From NCBI RefSeq assembly GCF_900176405.1, contig NZ_FWXJ01000014.1, positions 1 through 64,000 on the forward strand: a stretch of 64,000 bases of DNA, read 5' to 3'. Both the position numbers and the translations under genes were made by a program. The stretch is from Polynucleobacter kasalickyi. Lineage in GTDB: Bacteria > Pseudomonadota > Gammaproteobacteria > Burkholderiales > Burkholderiaceae. The number at the start of each line of letters is the position of its first letter. Position 1 is the first letter of the stretch. Under the pieces are notes generated by a model that was not told the DNA's origin, did not search any database, and saw only the letters and a list, made by a program, of their open reading frames with translations. Shown one piece after another: positions 18,685 through 27,365 of the stretch.

Positions 18685-18840
18685 GACACCTCCTAATAGA
18701 CTAAATATTCGTCTAAAAAGTGTCTACAGTACTAGTAGCGATTCAGGGTTTGATTCTGAAATCTTAGGGTAAATAGGGGTCTCTGATTTTTTCTTTGGTT
18801 TTATAGTATGAGATATAAATAATAAATCTAAGACTTTTTT

Positions 18841-19217
18841 GAGGGAATCTTTGATAAGTTTCCTAAACTTAAAATTCTAGCTGCACATGGTGGTGGGTTT
18901 TTAGGTTCATATGCTCCAAGAATGAATCGTCGTTGTTCCATTCCCCAGCAAACTGTAATCCTAAAATTCAGTTGAAGAAATTGCCAACAGAATATGTAAA
19001 ACAAATTTACTTTGATACCTTAGTATTTACGGGGGAGTCTCTTAGACATCTTGCTGCTGAGGTAGGACCCAGTCAGTTAATGATTGGCCCTGATTGGCCC
19101 ATTCCTTGGGAGGAGGATCCGGTTGGGCACATTATGAATACTCCGGAACTTAGCGATGACGATCGATACAATATTTTAGGTGCCAACGCGATTCAGTGTT
19201 TAAATTTAAAAATTTAA
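18841..19217 (+). pseudogene. Amidohydrolase (amidohydrolase_2 family) remnant 1
   Basis: Two overlapping frames together give the C-terminal half of a metal-dependent amidohydrolase/decarboxylase of the ACMSD-like family. The first frame reads FPKLKILAAHGGGFLGSYAP, and after a frameshift near 18930 the second reads ...TEYVKQIYFDTLVFTGESLR...MIGPDWPIPWEED...NILGANAIQCLNLKI. The HGGG and the metal-ligand Asp region (GPDWP, normally GTDYP or GSDWP) are the family landmarks. The N-terminal half is missing and the frame is broken, so the gene is dead. The 3' end lies about 125 bp from the end of a convergent Bug gene. Confidence 0.75.
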
Positions 19218-19299
19218 ACAAATTCAAAATAGCTAAATGCTAATTTAACATCCTCAACTTTTTGGACGGTATTGCCGTTTGAAGCATAGTATTTTGAAG

Positions 19300-19325
19300 A
19301 GAGGAGGTCATATAGAGCCTCCTCT
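19300..19325. terminator. Hairpin between convergent genes
   Basis: AGAGGAGG (19300-19307) and CCTCCTCT (19318-19325) form an 8-bp stem around a 10-base loop, just after the stop of the Bug gene at 19344 (minus strand). No long T-run follows, so it may be a weak or factor-assisted terminator. Confidence 0.45.
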
Positions 19326-19343
19326 ATCAACCGCCTTCATTCA

Positions 19344-20321
19344 TTAATCAGCTTTGATTTTATTTTCAGTAATTAATTTTGAATACTTTGCATTTTCTGC
19401 ACTGATAAAAGCCTTAAATTCATCCATACTCGTTGCTTGCGCTTGCACACCTAAACCTGCAAATCGCTCTTTGATTTCTGGATCACTCATAATTTTTACC
19501 AAAGCAGTATGGTATTTCTCCTGAATGTCTTTTGGTGTGCCAGCTGGCAGATAGACACCCCACCAAGATAAGGCAGCAAATCCTGGCATGCCTGCTTCAG
19601 AAAAGGTTGGCACTCCCGGTACTAATGAAGTTCTTGCCGTACTTGTAATCGCTAATGGGCGGATTCTTCCTGATTTAATGTGCTCTGCTGCAGGTAATGC
19701 ATCTGATACGATAAAGTCAATTTGTCCTGCCATTAAATCAATCAATGCTAACCCACCGCCTTTATAGGGCACATGCGTCATTTTAAGGTTTGCTTCACGC
19801 ATGATCATTTCTGTGGCAATGTGCGACATACTACCTGGTCCACTGGTACCAAAATTTAAAGAATCTGGTTTAGCTTTTGCTGCATTGAGTAAATCTTGGA
19901 GTGTTTTATAGGGTGAATTAGCCGGCACAACTAATACATTAGGCCCCGCAGAAATCATTGCAACCGGAATAAAGTCCTTCTCCATGTTGTAGGTAACTTT
20001 GCTGATTAAAGGATTAATCAATGCGGGTCCAATATTACCGAGGACAAAAGCATACCCATCCGCTGGTTGACGCGCTGCGTAGTCCATACCAATTGAACCT
20101 GCGGCACCACTCTTGTTTTCAACAATAATAGGCTGACCCCAATAATCATTTAATTTCTTAGCCATTAAGCGTCCCATTAAATCAGAACTACCGCCTGGTG
20201 GGTAAGTCACAATAAAGCGTACTGGCTTCGATGGGAAACTTTGCGCAAAAATGTTTAAAGAACAACAAGCAAATAGAATACATAAGAACTTCATTAGATT
20301 ACGTTGGTATTTCTGCGTCAT
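19344..20321 (-). CDS. TTT-family substrate-binding protein (Bug/TctC)
   Basis: A 325-residue Bug receptor. The signal peptide ends in NIFAQS, followed by FPSKPVRFIVTYPPGGSSD; the cleft motif is HVPYKGGGLALIDLMAGQID. AGGAGA six bases before the ATG fixes the start. It is a single gene lying between two fragments of the same amidohydrolase gene, which suggests it was once paired with that enzyme and may have transported its substrate. No permease genes are nearby. Confidence 0.92.
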   Translation of the reverse strand: MTQKYQRNLMKFLCILFACCSLNIFAQSFPSKPVRFIVTYPPGGSSDLMGRLMAKKLNDYWGQPIIVENKSGAAGSIGMDYAARQPADGYAFVLGNIGPALINPLISKVTYNMEKDFIPVAMISAGPNVLVVPANSPYKTLQDLLNAAKAKPDSLNFGTSGPGSMSHIATEMIMREANLKMTHVPYKGGGLALIDLMAGQIDFIVSDALPAAEHIKSGRIRPLAITSTARTSLVPGVPTFSEAGMPGFAALSWWGVYLPAGTPKDIQEKYHTALVKIMSDPEIKERFAGLGVQAQATSMDEFKAFISAENAKYSKLITENKIKAD

Positions 20322-20509
20322 GCGCTTTCTCCTAAGTTAATTTTTGTAATTAATTATTTTAATTTTGTTCGGATAATTATCTCATTTATGGTGATTTTGT
20401 TCAGCCCTAATTTTTTACCCACACTTTTGCTTACTTGCTAGTTTCAGTAATTATTCGTTACTGCTTGTTATCCCCATGATTTTTCATTCCAAAAGTGTTT
20501 TTTTCTCGC

Positions 20510-20613
20510 CTTGGACACATCATGAGCACTCCGGAACTAAGCAATGATGAAAGATCCAATAGCTTGGATGCTTGGATGCCAATGCGATCAAGTTATTAGA
20601 CTTTAAAATTTAA
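20510..20613 (+). pseudogene. Amidohydrolase remnant 2 (3' end only)
   Basis: About 100 bases encode a second copy of the same amidohydrolase C-terminus: LGHIMSTPELSNDERSNSLD, then, in another frame, DANAIKLLDFKI and a stop. The frameshift is explained by a tandem 8-bp duplication (GCTTGGAT GCTTGGAT) at about 20562-20577. It corresponds to the GHIMNTPELSDDDRYNILGA...LNLKI end of remnant 1. The rest of 20322-20749 is AT-rich with no other gene seen. Confidence 0.7.
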
Positions 20614-20749
20614 ACAAGTAAAAATACTTCAATTGAGATTTACGAATCTTTTGTCACATCACACCAGCCTAAACTGATAAAGTATGTAAATAATTTGGTT
20701 GATTCATACGGTATTACTTTCAGATATTCAACAATAAAAAAGGTTTAAC

Positions 20750-21709
20750 GTGTTTAAATTATTTTTAACTTTATTCAGCTTGCTGGTTTCGCAAATCACA
20801 TTGGCAGCCTATCCAGAACGATCTATTCGCTTAGTAGTTCCCTTTGCCACAGGTGGCACCTCAGAAATTATCGCCAGGTCAGTAGCTAATAGTCTTAGTA
20901 CGAGTCTTGGCCAGTCAGTTTATGTCGAAAACAAACCGGGTGGAGCAGGCAATATTGCCATGGAAGAGGTCAAGCGTGCCAAACCTGATGGGTATACCCT
21001 CATGCTGGGTCACGTTGGCACATTAGCGGTGAATCCTGCCTTATTTGGTAATAAATTACCCTATGATCCCAACGCAGACTTTGCGCCTGTTACGTTGATC
21101 GCCAAAGTACCTAACATCATTGCTGTCAGTGAAAAAAGCCCATACAAGACCTTAGGTGAATTAGTGGCTGATGCTAAAAAGAATCCTGGAAAGATTAATT
21201 ACGGCTCTGCTGGCAACGGCAGTGCAGGGCACTTGGCCATGGAGTATTTCTCTTCGGAAGCTGGGATTGATTTAGTGCATGTGCCCTATAAAGGTTCTGG
21301 CCCCATGTTGACGGATCTCATTGGTGACCAGATTCAAGCAACCTTTAATGGCCTGCCATCCCTTATTGGACAGTTCAAAGGCAAGGCTCTACGCCCATTG
21401 GCAACCGGTTCTGCTGAAAGATCAAAAGTTCTGAGTAATGTTCCGACGATATCGGAGTTAGGTTATAAGGGCTTTGAAACTTCGCAGTGGTATGGGATTA
21501 TTGTTCCTGCGGGAACGCCACAAGCGATTATTGATCGGCTGCAGAAGGAGATTGCCAAGGGATTAAGTTCAAAAGAAGAATCGAAGAGAATGCTTGAAGA
21601 TGGGGCCGTTTTAATTGGCGATACGCCAACCCAATTCAGCGCTTTTATTAAATCTGAGCAAGCTCGCTGGGCTAAGGTTGTAGAAAAAGCAAAGATTTCT
21701 CTTGATTAG
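20750..21709 (+). CDS. TTT-family substrate-binding protein (Bug/TctC)
   Basis: A 319-residue Bug receptor starting at GTG with AAAAGG eight bases upstream. The signal peptide ends in ITLAA, followed by YPERSIRLVVPFATGGTSE; the cleft motif is HVPYKGSGPMLTDLIGDQIQ. It is divergent from the preceding Bug gene and is followed 156 bp later by a third Bug gene on the same strand. No enzyme gene is directly attached, so the ligand cannot be guessed. Confidence 0.92.
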   Translation: MFKLFLTLFSLLVSQITLAAYPERSIRLVVPFATGGTSEIIARSVANSLSTSLGQSVYVENKPGGAGNIAMEEVKRAKPDGYTLMLGHVGTLAVNPALFGNKLPYDPNADFAPVTLIAKVPNIIAVSEKSPYKTLGELVADAKKNPGKINYGSAGNGSAGHLAMEYFSSEAGIDLVHVPYKGSGPMLTDLIGDQIQATFNGLPSLIGQFKGKALRPLATGSAERSKVLSNVPTISELGYKGFETSQWYGIIVPAGTPQAIIDRLQKEIAKGLSSKEESKRMLEDGAVLIGDTPTQFSAFIKSEQARWAKVVEKAKISLD

Positions 21710-21865
21710 ATTGATCGCTAAGTAAAGGGTATGAGGATAGCACTTGGGGATTGCCATTTTATTTGTAAAAAGTAATGACGTAATTTGAAGAAGTTTTTTT
21801 TATGGAGTAGTCCTAATAATATATAAGACTATTTTCATCTAACTCAACATTTGCGAAGGATACTC

Positions 21866-22831
21866 ATGATTAGGTTTTATCTATTTTTTTTAATACTAAT
21901 TTTTCATGGACACTCTGCTGATGCTCTAGCGCAAGTCAACCCTTATCCGAATAGACCGATTACTATCATGATCCCAATGGGTCCTGGTGGCACCTCAGAT
22001 GCTTTAGGGCGAATAATTTCTCCTCTACTAAGTGAAAAGTTGGGACAACCAGTCATTGTTGAAAACCGTCCTGGCGCTAATGGACTTATTGGGGAAGAGT
22101 ATTTTTCAAAAGTTAAATCAGATGGATATACCATCATGTTAGGTTCAGGTTCAGCGTCGATTAATCTTTGGCTTCAATCGTTGAGTTATGACCCCCGAAA
22201 ATCTTTTGTGCCAGTGACCATGATGAGCACATTACCAATGGCTTTAATCGTGAATAATAAATTGGGTATTCAATCCATGAAAGAATTTATTGAGTATGCA
22301 AAAAAGGCTCCAACACCTATTAATTATGGACATTGGGGGGATGGAAGTGTAGCTCAACTAGACGCTGAGATCTTAAAAACAGAGGCTGGAATTGAGATGA
22401 GTGGTATTCCTTATAAAGCTTCGCCACAGGTTCTCAACGATACTATTGGTGGACAAATAGAGGTTTCATTTGTTGGAGCAATGGCGGCTGCACAACACAT
22501 CAATGGTGGGAAAATACAAGTTTTAGCAGTTACTTCTCCAACAAGAACTATGGTGCTACCAAATACTCCTACGATGACTGAATTAGGTTATCCAAAAGTT
22601 GAAGTGGAAGCATGGTTTGGATTTTTTGTGCCGCGAGGAACTCCAGAAAATATCAAAAATATGCTGAGTCAAGCTTTGATTAACATTGTTCAGCAAAGTG
22701 ATGTAAAAGCGAAATTAGAATCTCAAGGATTTCGAGTAGTGGGTAATACCCCTGACCAATTCAGTAAATTTTATCTAAGTGATATTGAAAAGAACGGCCG
22801 AGCGATCAAGTTAATTTCGACTAACAAGTAA
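21866..22831 (+). CDS. TTT-family substrate-binding protein (Bug/TctC)
   Basis: A 321-residue Bug receptor. I chose the ATG at 21866 because GAAGGA lies eight bases before it; an upstream TTG at 21851 would add five residues. The signal peptide is followed by NPYPNRPITIMIPMGPGGTS. The cleft motif is GIPYKASPQVLNDTIGGQIE, with Ala in place of the usual Gly after Lys, and the GHWGDGS loop differs from the usual GSxGxGS, so its ligand may differ. It converges on the enolase-superfamily gene. Confidence 0.9.
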   Translation: MIRFYLFFLILIFHGHSADALAQVNPYPNRPITIMIPMGPGGTSDALGRIISPLLSEKLGQPVIVENRPGANGLIGEEYFSKVKSDGYTIMLGSGSASINLWLQSLSYDPRKSFVPVTMMSTLPMALIVNNKLGIQSMKEFIEYAKKAPTPINYGHWGDGSVAQLDAEILKTEAGIEMSGIPYKASPQVLNDTIGGQIEVSFVGAMAAAQHINGGKIQVLAVTSPTRTMVLPNTPTMTELGYPKVEVEAWFGFFVPRGTPENIKNMLSQALINIVQQSDVKAKLESQGFRVVGNTPDQFSKFYLSDIEKNGRAIKLISTNK

Positions 22832-22839
22832 AAGTTACG

Positions 22840-22865
22840 CCCTCAATATGCTTTGACGCTGAGGG
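22840..22865. terminator. Hairpin between convergent genes
   Basis: CCCTCA (22840-22845) pairs with TGAGGG (22860-22865), with outer bases GTTAC...GTAAC extending the symmetry. It lies between the Bug gene (plus) and the enolase-superfamily gene (minus). T-runs are short, so confidence is moderate. Confidence 0.4.
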
Positions 22866-22884
22866 AGTTGTCTTGGGTAACTTA

Positions 22885-24000
22885 CTAAAATAGTTTGGCT
22901 TCATCGACTTTGGTAGATCGCAAAAGTTCCTCATTGACTTCAACTCCAATCCCATGGCCCGTAGGTATGGTTGCAACACCTCCAGCAAATAAAGGCGGAT
23001 TTAAAGTATATTCATCTTGTAAGTAAAGATTCGTCAAGCTAATGCCCCATGAAATTTCAGGTAAGACAGCAGCTATTTGCAACAAAGCTGAAGTGGCAAT
23101 ATTGGTTTCAGCAACTTTACAAGCTAAGTTGATTTTAAAGCCAGCCTCATGTGCGCTTGAACAAGCTTGAAACACCCGGCTCACTCCGCCAAGTTTGATC
23201 GCCTTGAAGCTGCCCCCATGAACTAATTTGTCCGCTATAAAATGCTCTAGTTTTTCAATATTACTCAGTGATTCATCAACCCCAATTGGAATCTCTGAAG
23301 CATTTGAAAGACTACGCCATTGATCATCATTTTTGGGATTGATTGGTTGCTCAAAAAAAGCCAAGCCTTGATTAGAAACTAACTGAAGATACGTTAGAGC
23401 GTCTTTTAGTTGATAGCCTCGATTGGCATCTGCTGAAACTTGAGCATCTTTCGGTAAGGCATTCAGAACTTCAATAGTTCTTTTCGCGTCAGCTTCTGGA
23501 GATTCCATACCTGCTTTAACTTTAAAACAGCGCCAACCTTCTTGATATTTTTCTAAAGCTTGATCCGCATCCTTGATTCCACCTTGTCCGGCAATCATCC
23601 AAAGAGCTGGAATATGAAAGCGTTGTATTTTGCCAAGTAATTCATGCAGAGGAACTTTTTTCTGGCGTGCTAAGGCATCCATGAAGGCCATTTCAATAGC
23701 AGATTTTGCCGCATTATTACTAATAATACCTTTGTCTAGTTGGTTTAGAAAACTTTCCGCATCTAAAAAGTCTTTCCCAATAATTCTCGGGATGAGATGC
23801 CTTGCTGTACCGAGCATACTAGCAGGGGTTTCACCCGTCATGTTCGGTGCTGAAGCAGCTTCTCCCCATCCTACAAATCCGTCGTCACTTTCTATCCGAA
23901 TAAATAAATTATCTGAAGTTTCAATTAATGATCCTGCCATTTTTAATGGTATGCCAAGCTTTAGACGACCGATAAAACTCTCAACTGTTTTAATTTTCAT
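22885..24000 (-). CDS. Enolase-superfamily enzyme (muconate-lactonizing/mandelate-racemase type)
   Basis: A 371-residue enolase-superfamily protein with the capping domain at both ends and a TIM barrel. Catalytic residues of the MLE subgroup are present: KxK in CFKVKAG, Asp in SADANRGY, Glu in FFEQPI, Asp in GVDESLS, and the second-strand Lys in FKAIKLGG. The family abstracts a proton next to a carboxylate, giving cycloisomerisation, racemisation or dehydration. Its ATG overlaps the stop of the upstream alpha/beta hydrolase gene by four bases, so both act in one pathway, for example opening an ester or lactone and then isomerising the acid (inference). Substrate unknown. Confidence 0.88.
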   Translation of the reverse strand: MKIKTVESFIGRLKLGIPLKMAGSLIETSDNLFIRIESDDGFVGWGEAASAPNMTGETPASMLGTARHLIPRIIGKDFLDAESFLNQLDKGIISNNAAKSAIEMAFMDALARQKKVPLHELLGKIQRFHIPALWMIAGQGGIKDADQALEKYQEGWRCFKVKAGMESPEADAKRTIEVLNALPKDAQVSADANRGYQLKDALTYLQLVSNQGLAFFEQPINPKNDDQWRSLSNASEIPIGVDESLSNIEKLEHFIADKLVHGGSFKAIKLGGVSRVFQACSSAHEAGFKINLACKVAETNIATSALLQIAAVLPEISWGISLTNLYLQDEYTLNPPLFAGGVATIPTGHGIGVEVNEELLRSTKVDEAKLF

Positions 24001-24977
24001 GAAAAAACTCCTTTTGCCATTTGTTGCATTGCTAGACTAGACTCTTTGATGATGTCATAGACACTGTCGACTTGATTGCAGAAACGCAGAAATCCGTGCG
24101 GATAACCTTCAAGGACAATGACTTGGTGCGCTATATTGAGACGCTTTAGTTTTTCTGCAAACATTAACGTGTCATCTAATAAGGGATCTAAGTTCCCGAC
24201 TATTAACAACATAGGGGGAAGAGATGGTTCATTCGATAGTAGGGGTGAAGTTTGGTGAAGATCTATTTGTTCGATCTTATCAAGGTATTGATGCCAATAC
24301 CAACTCATTGCTTTAGCAGATAAACCATATCGACCATCGCCAATTCTTTTCCAAGACTCTGAGTTAGTATCGCCACTATAAACTCCATAATAAAGAATCA
24401 TTCCTATCATTCGGGATCGGATTGAATCTGTTAAATAATCTTGATATGTAGCTAAAGCTAAATTTGCACCTGCAGAATCGCCAATGAAAATAAACTTGAT
24501 GCTATCTTGAGTAAGTCCAAATTGTTCTTGGAAAACCTGCGTTAAATATTCAAGGGTATCAGCAATTTGTCGATTCTGAAATGGAAATTTCTTACTAGGT
24601 GCAAGGGTATAGCCAATCGATGCAACAGGTAACTGACTACTTTTACAAAAAGCTCTTGCTATGCCGTCATGCGTTTGTTCATTACCAAATGTCCAACCGC
24701 CACCGTGTAAATAGATGCCGAATGTTGATGATTCGTATGGTGTATCCGGCAGGTAAAGTCTTATATTAATCGACTCATCCTCAAAATTCATTGTTAAGGT
24801 TTGAACTTTTGAAACTTGGAATGGTTCTTCATTAAGATAAGCATATTGTTTTTCTAATTCTGCGCGAGCATAGGAAAGATCTGCGGTCGTTACGTCCACC
24901 GGACCAAGACCTATTTCTTTCATTTTTTGCATGACGCTTAATAATTTTGGGTTGAGTGGTGTCTCAGGATATTTCAT
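23997..24977 (-). CDS. Alpha/beta hydrolase of the hormone-sensitive-lipase family
   Basis: A 326-residue esterase of the HSL (family IV) type. The oxyanion motif is YLHGGGWTFG, the nucleophile is in GDSAGANLA, the acid Asp is in GNLDPLLDD, and the catalytic His is in YPHGFLRF. It should hydrolyse short-chain esters in the cytoplasm, as no signal peptide is seen. It is the first gene of a two-gene unit with the enolase-superfamily enzyme (4-bp overlap). About 190 bp with no gene separate it from the next Bug gene. Confidence 0.9.
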   Translation of the reverse strand: MKYPETPLNPKLLSVMQKMKEIGLGPVDVTTADLSYARAELEKQYAYLNEEPFQVSKVQTLTMNFEDESINIRLYLPDTPYESSTFGIYLHGGGWTFGNEQTHDGIARAFCKSSQLPVASIGYTLAPSKKFPFQNRQIADTLEYLTQVFQEQFGLTQDSIKFIFIGDSAGANLALATYQDYLTDSIRSRMIGMILYYGVYSGDTNSESWKRIGDGRYGLSAKAMSWYWHQYLDKIEQIDLHQTSPLLSNEPSLPPMLLIVGNLDPLLDDTLMFAEKLKRLNIAHQVIVLEGYPHGFLRFCNQVDSVYDIIKESSLAMQQMAKGVFS

Positions 24978-25169
24978 GATGATGATAGGCGAATACCTAT
25001 TCCTTTAGGGTGATTAACGACATTCAATAGACACTAGGTAAGAAATTTCAGATGAGGCCATTTATCTTTGAGCAAGTTAGTTACTGATTGGGTAATTTCT
25101 TGTTCTTGATTAGTATAAAAATGATCGCAGTCTTTTTAGGGGTTACGAAAAAGCGAAAATTTGATTCGC

Positions 25170-26135
25170 TTAGTTATCCATCTTAATGTTATTTTCTATA
25201 ATCAGTTGCTCATATTTTTTTAGCTCTTTTTTGAAGAGTAAAGAAAATTGTTCACTGGAACCACCCTCGATTCTGACACCTCTACTATCAGCTAGAGATT
25301 TGAGCACTGGATTTTTAAGAGCAATATTTGCTTCTAAATTGAGCTTTTTCACAATTTCACTTGGAGTGTTTGCAGGGAGGAAGAGGCCTTGCCATCCATC
25401 TGAGTCAAAGCCTGGATAGTATTTTGAAATAGTGGGTACATTAGGAAATAACTCAGAAGGCTTTGATCCACCGATTGCCAATGCTTTAATTTTACCGCTT
25501 TGAAAGAGAGACAAGGTAGATGTGGTGGTGTCAAAGGCAATATCAATTTCTCCAGCCATCAGCGCAGTTAGTAGTTGTGGTGATCCGCGGTATTGAATAT
25601 GTTGCATTTGAATACCAGCCGCTTTTTCAAGCATAGCCATACTTAGATGGGGGCCAGAACCACTACCGTATGATCCGTAGTTAATTTTCCCAGAGTTTTT
25701 AGATGCGTAATCGACTAATTCAGTTAAATTATTTGCAGTAAATTTAGGGTTTGCTACTAATACATAAGAAACAGAAATTGTTTGGATTAATGGGATTAAA
25801 TCTTTCTCCGAATTAAACGACAATTTTTGAACAAATGGGTTAATGGTGATCTGTGAAGCACTATTTAAAATCGTATAACCATCTGGCAATGACCTTACAA
25901 CTGACTCCGCTGCAACAGTACCTGCAGCTCCCACTTTGTTTTCTACAACAATTGCCTGTCCCATGGAGTCTTGTAATTGTTTTGCAATGGCTCTGCCAAA
26001 AAGATCAGTGGCAGCTCCTGGCGGATATCCAATGATCATTTTGATCGGTTTCGACGGATAGTTTTGTGCGAATACAGACGAATTAGGAGATAGAAAAAGA
26101 AGGCTTATTAATAAAAATTTAACTAGATGCATCAT
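25170..26135 (-). CDS. TTT-family substrate-binding protein (Bug/TctC)
   Basis: A 321-residue Bug receptor. The signal peptide ends in VFAQ, followed by NYPSKPIKMIIGYPPGAATD; the cleft motif is HIQYRGSPQLLTALMAGEID, with Gln-Tyr-Arg in place of the usual Pro-Tyr-Lys, which suggests an altered binding pocket. AGGAGA precedes the ATG. It lies 19 bp behind the second cupin gene and is the last gene of the run OsmC-Bug-cupin-cupin-Bug. Confidence 0.92.
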   Translation of the reverse strand: MMHLVKFLLISLLFLSPNSSVFAQNYPSKPIKMIIGYPPGAATDLFGRAIAKQLQDSMGQAIVVENKVGAAGTVAAESVVRSLPDGYTILNSASQITINPFVQKLSFNSEKDLIPLIQTISVSYVLVANPKFTANNLTELVDYASKNSGKINYGSYGSGSGPHLSMAMLEKAAGIQMQHIQYRGSPQLLTALMAGEIDIAFDTTTSTLSLFQSGKIKALAIGGSKPSELFPNVPTISKYYPGFDSDGWQGLFLPANTPSEIVKKLNLEANIALKNPVLKSLADSRGVRIEGGSSEQFSLLFKKELKKYEQLIIENNIKMDN

Positions 26136-26154
26136 TTCAATCTCCTAAATTTGC

Positions 26155-26676
26155 TTACTTGTCTTTTAAGAATCCATCATTACCAAAAGTTAGTCCTGTT
26201 TCATCGGCCATTTTAAGAACATCAGGATGCCAAGTGATTTTGCCAACTTCTGCATCGGTTCCACCAACGATGGAATAGACTACTAAATTAAAGTCATTTG
26301 GATTTTTAAACCCTCTCATCAAGCCGACTGGCACTGAGAAGCAATCCCATTGGTTGAGTTCAACCTGATGTTCGGCATTATCTCCCCAAAACACGATCAT
26401 TTTTCCGTTTAGAGGAAAGAAAACCTCCTCTGTAAGATGTGAGTGCAGGTTAGCGCCTTGTCCAGGCATGATCTCAATTAAGCTCACACCAAAACGATGA
26501 TCCCCTTGAATAGCTGGTTCAACACCTTTATTTTCTAAAACGCCACGATTAATGATCTTGTACAAGTTTTTCTGAAAACCTGGAATACGACTTTCAATAA
26601 AAGACTCTCCGTAAGGTGCAACTTTTCCCCAGCGCGCAATCCGAGTTTTTTCAATTTCTTCTTCTGAATAGGACAT
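26155..26676 (-). CDS. Cupin-domain protein (second of a tandem pair)
   Basis: A 173-residue single-cupin protein. The start is set at 26676 (MSYSEEE) because GGAGA lies just upstream; the longer frame reaches back into the neighbour. The metal-binding cupin motif 1 is visible as GQGANLHSHLTEEVFFPLNG and motif 2 as FSVPVGLMRGFKN. Of the usual ligands, two His and a Glu are present in motif 1, while the motif 2 His is replaced (PVGLMRG). It could bind a carboxylate or act as a metal-dependent enzyme. It is paralogous to the cupin just upstream and both lie between two Bug genes. Confidence 0.85.
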   Translation of the reverse strand: MSYSEEEIEKTRIARWGKVAPYGESFIESRIPGFQKNLYKIINRGVLENKGVEPAIQGDHRFGVSLIEIMPGQGANLHSHLTEEVFFPLNGKMIVFWGDNAEHQVELNQWDCFSVPVGLMRGFKNPNDFNLVVYSIVGGTDAEVGKITWHPDVLKMADETGLTFGNDGFLKDK

Positions 26677-26731
26677 CTTTGTCTCCTGTGAATTAAATGT
26701 GTTTCTTTGTTGTAAAAGTGTCAATGTTGGA

Positions 26732-27313
26732 TCAGTTACTTTCGCCAAAAGTGATACCAATATTTTTAAAGTTTTTAATTACTTCTGGACCCCAGCGTGA
26801 TTCAACTTCGGTTGCAATTCTAGGATCGAAAGCTACATCGCCAAAAGTATCTTCAACCTTACCTTGAACCAAGACTAGTAATTTAGCATTGGGAACTTGG
26901 GAAACATTTTTAAAGCGTCTATAGACCCCAGGAGGCACTGAGCATAAATCAAATGGTTCGAGAACAACGCTATGTTCCCCATTGTTACCCCAAACGATTT
27001 CATATTGACCAGTTAGGCACATGAAGGTTTCTACAGTTCTCTGGTGGTTGTGAAGTGCCGGCCCATTTCCTGGGGGGCATTCAGCAATCGCAACCTCGAG
27101 TCCAGGAACTCCGATTACTCCGGGCTTTGCTGCCTTACGCGTATTACCCTCTGGCGCCATGATTGAGTAGACGCTATGCGCAGCTATCATTTCATAGGCC
27201 TCGCCAGGAATGCCTGTATTTTCTACTTTAAAGCTTTTCTTGCTTGGGGATAAGTCATTAAATCGAGCAACATATTGCTCCATTTCTGATGGGGAAATTT
27301 CTAAACCTTTCAT
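26732..27313 (-). CDS. Cupin-domain protein (first of a tandem pair)
   Basis: A 193-residue cupin. Motif 1 is GNGPALHNHQRTVETFMCLTG, containing the HxH pair and a Glu; motif 2 is CSVPPGVYRRFKNVS, where the usual His is replaced by Tyr or Arg. It shares the xxGHNHQ...W-G-x-N-x-EH layout (WGNNGEHSV versus WGDNAEHQV) with its neighbour, so the two arose by duplication. AAAGGAG lies seven bases before the ATG. It sits downstream of the Bug gene at 27366 in one apparent operon. The reaction is not known. Confidence 0.85.
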   Translation of the reverse strand: MKGLEISPSEMEQYVARFNDLSPSKKSFKVENTGIPGEAYEMIAAHSVYSIMAPEGNTRKAAKPGVIGVPGLEVAIAECPPGNGPALHNHQRTVETFMCLTGQYEIVWGNNGEHSVVLEPFDLCSVPPGVYRRFKNVSQVPNAKLLVLVQGKVEDTFGDVAFDPRIATEVESRWGPEVIKNFKNIGITFGESN

Positions 27314-27365
27314 ACTGTCTCCTTTTATTTTTTTACAAAATTTTCAAATAATACAAATTAATACA

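Noticed and set aside
18933..19217. Independent 94-residue gene
   Set aside because: It is the shifted frame of the amidohydrolase remnant; the TTG start lies within the broken coding sequence.
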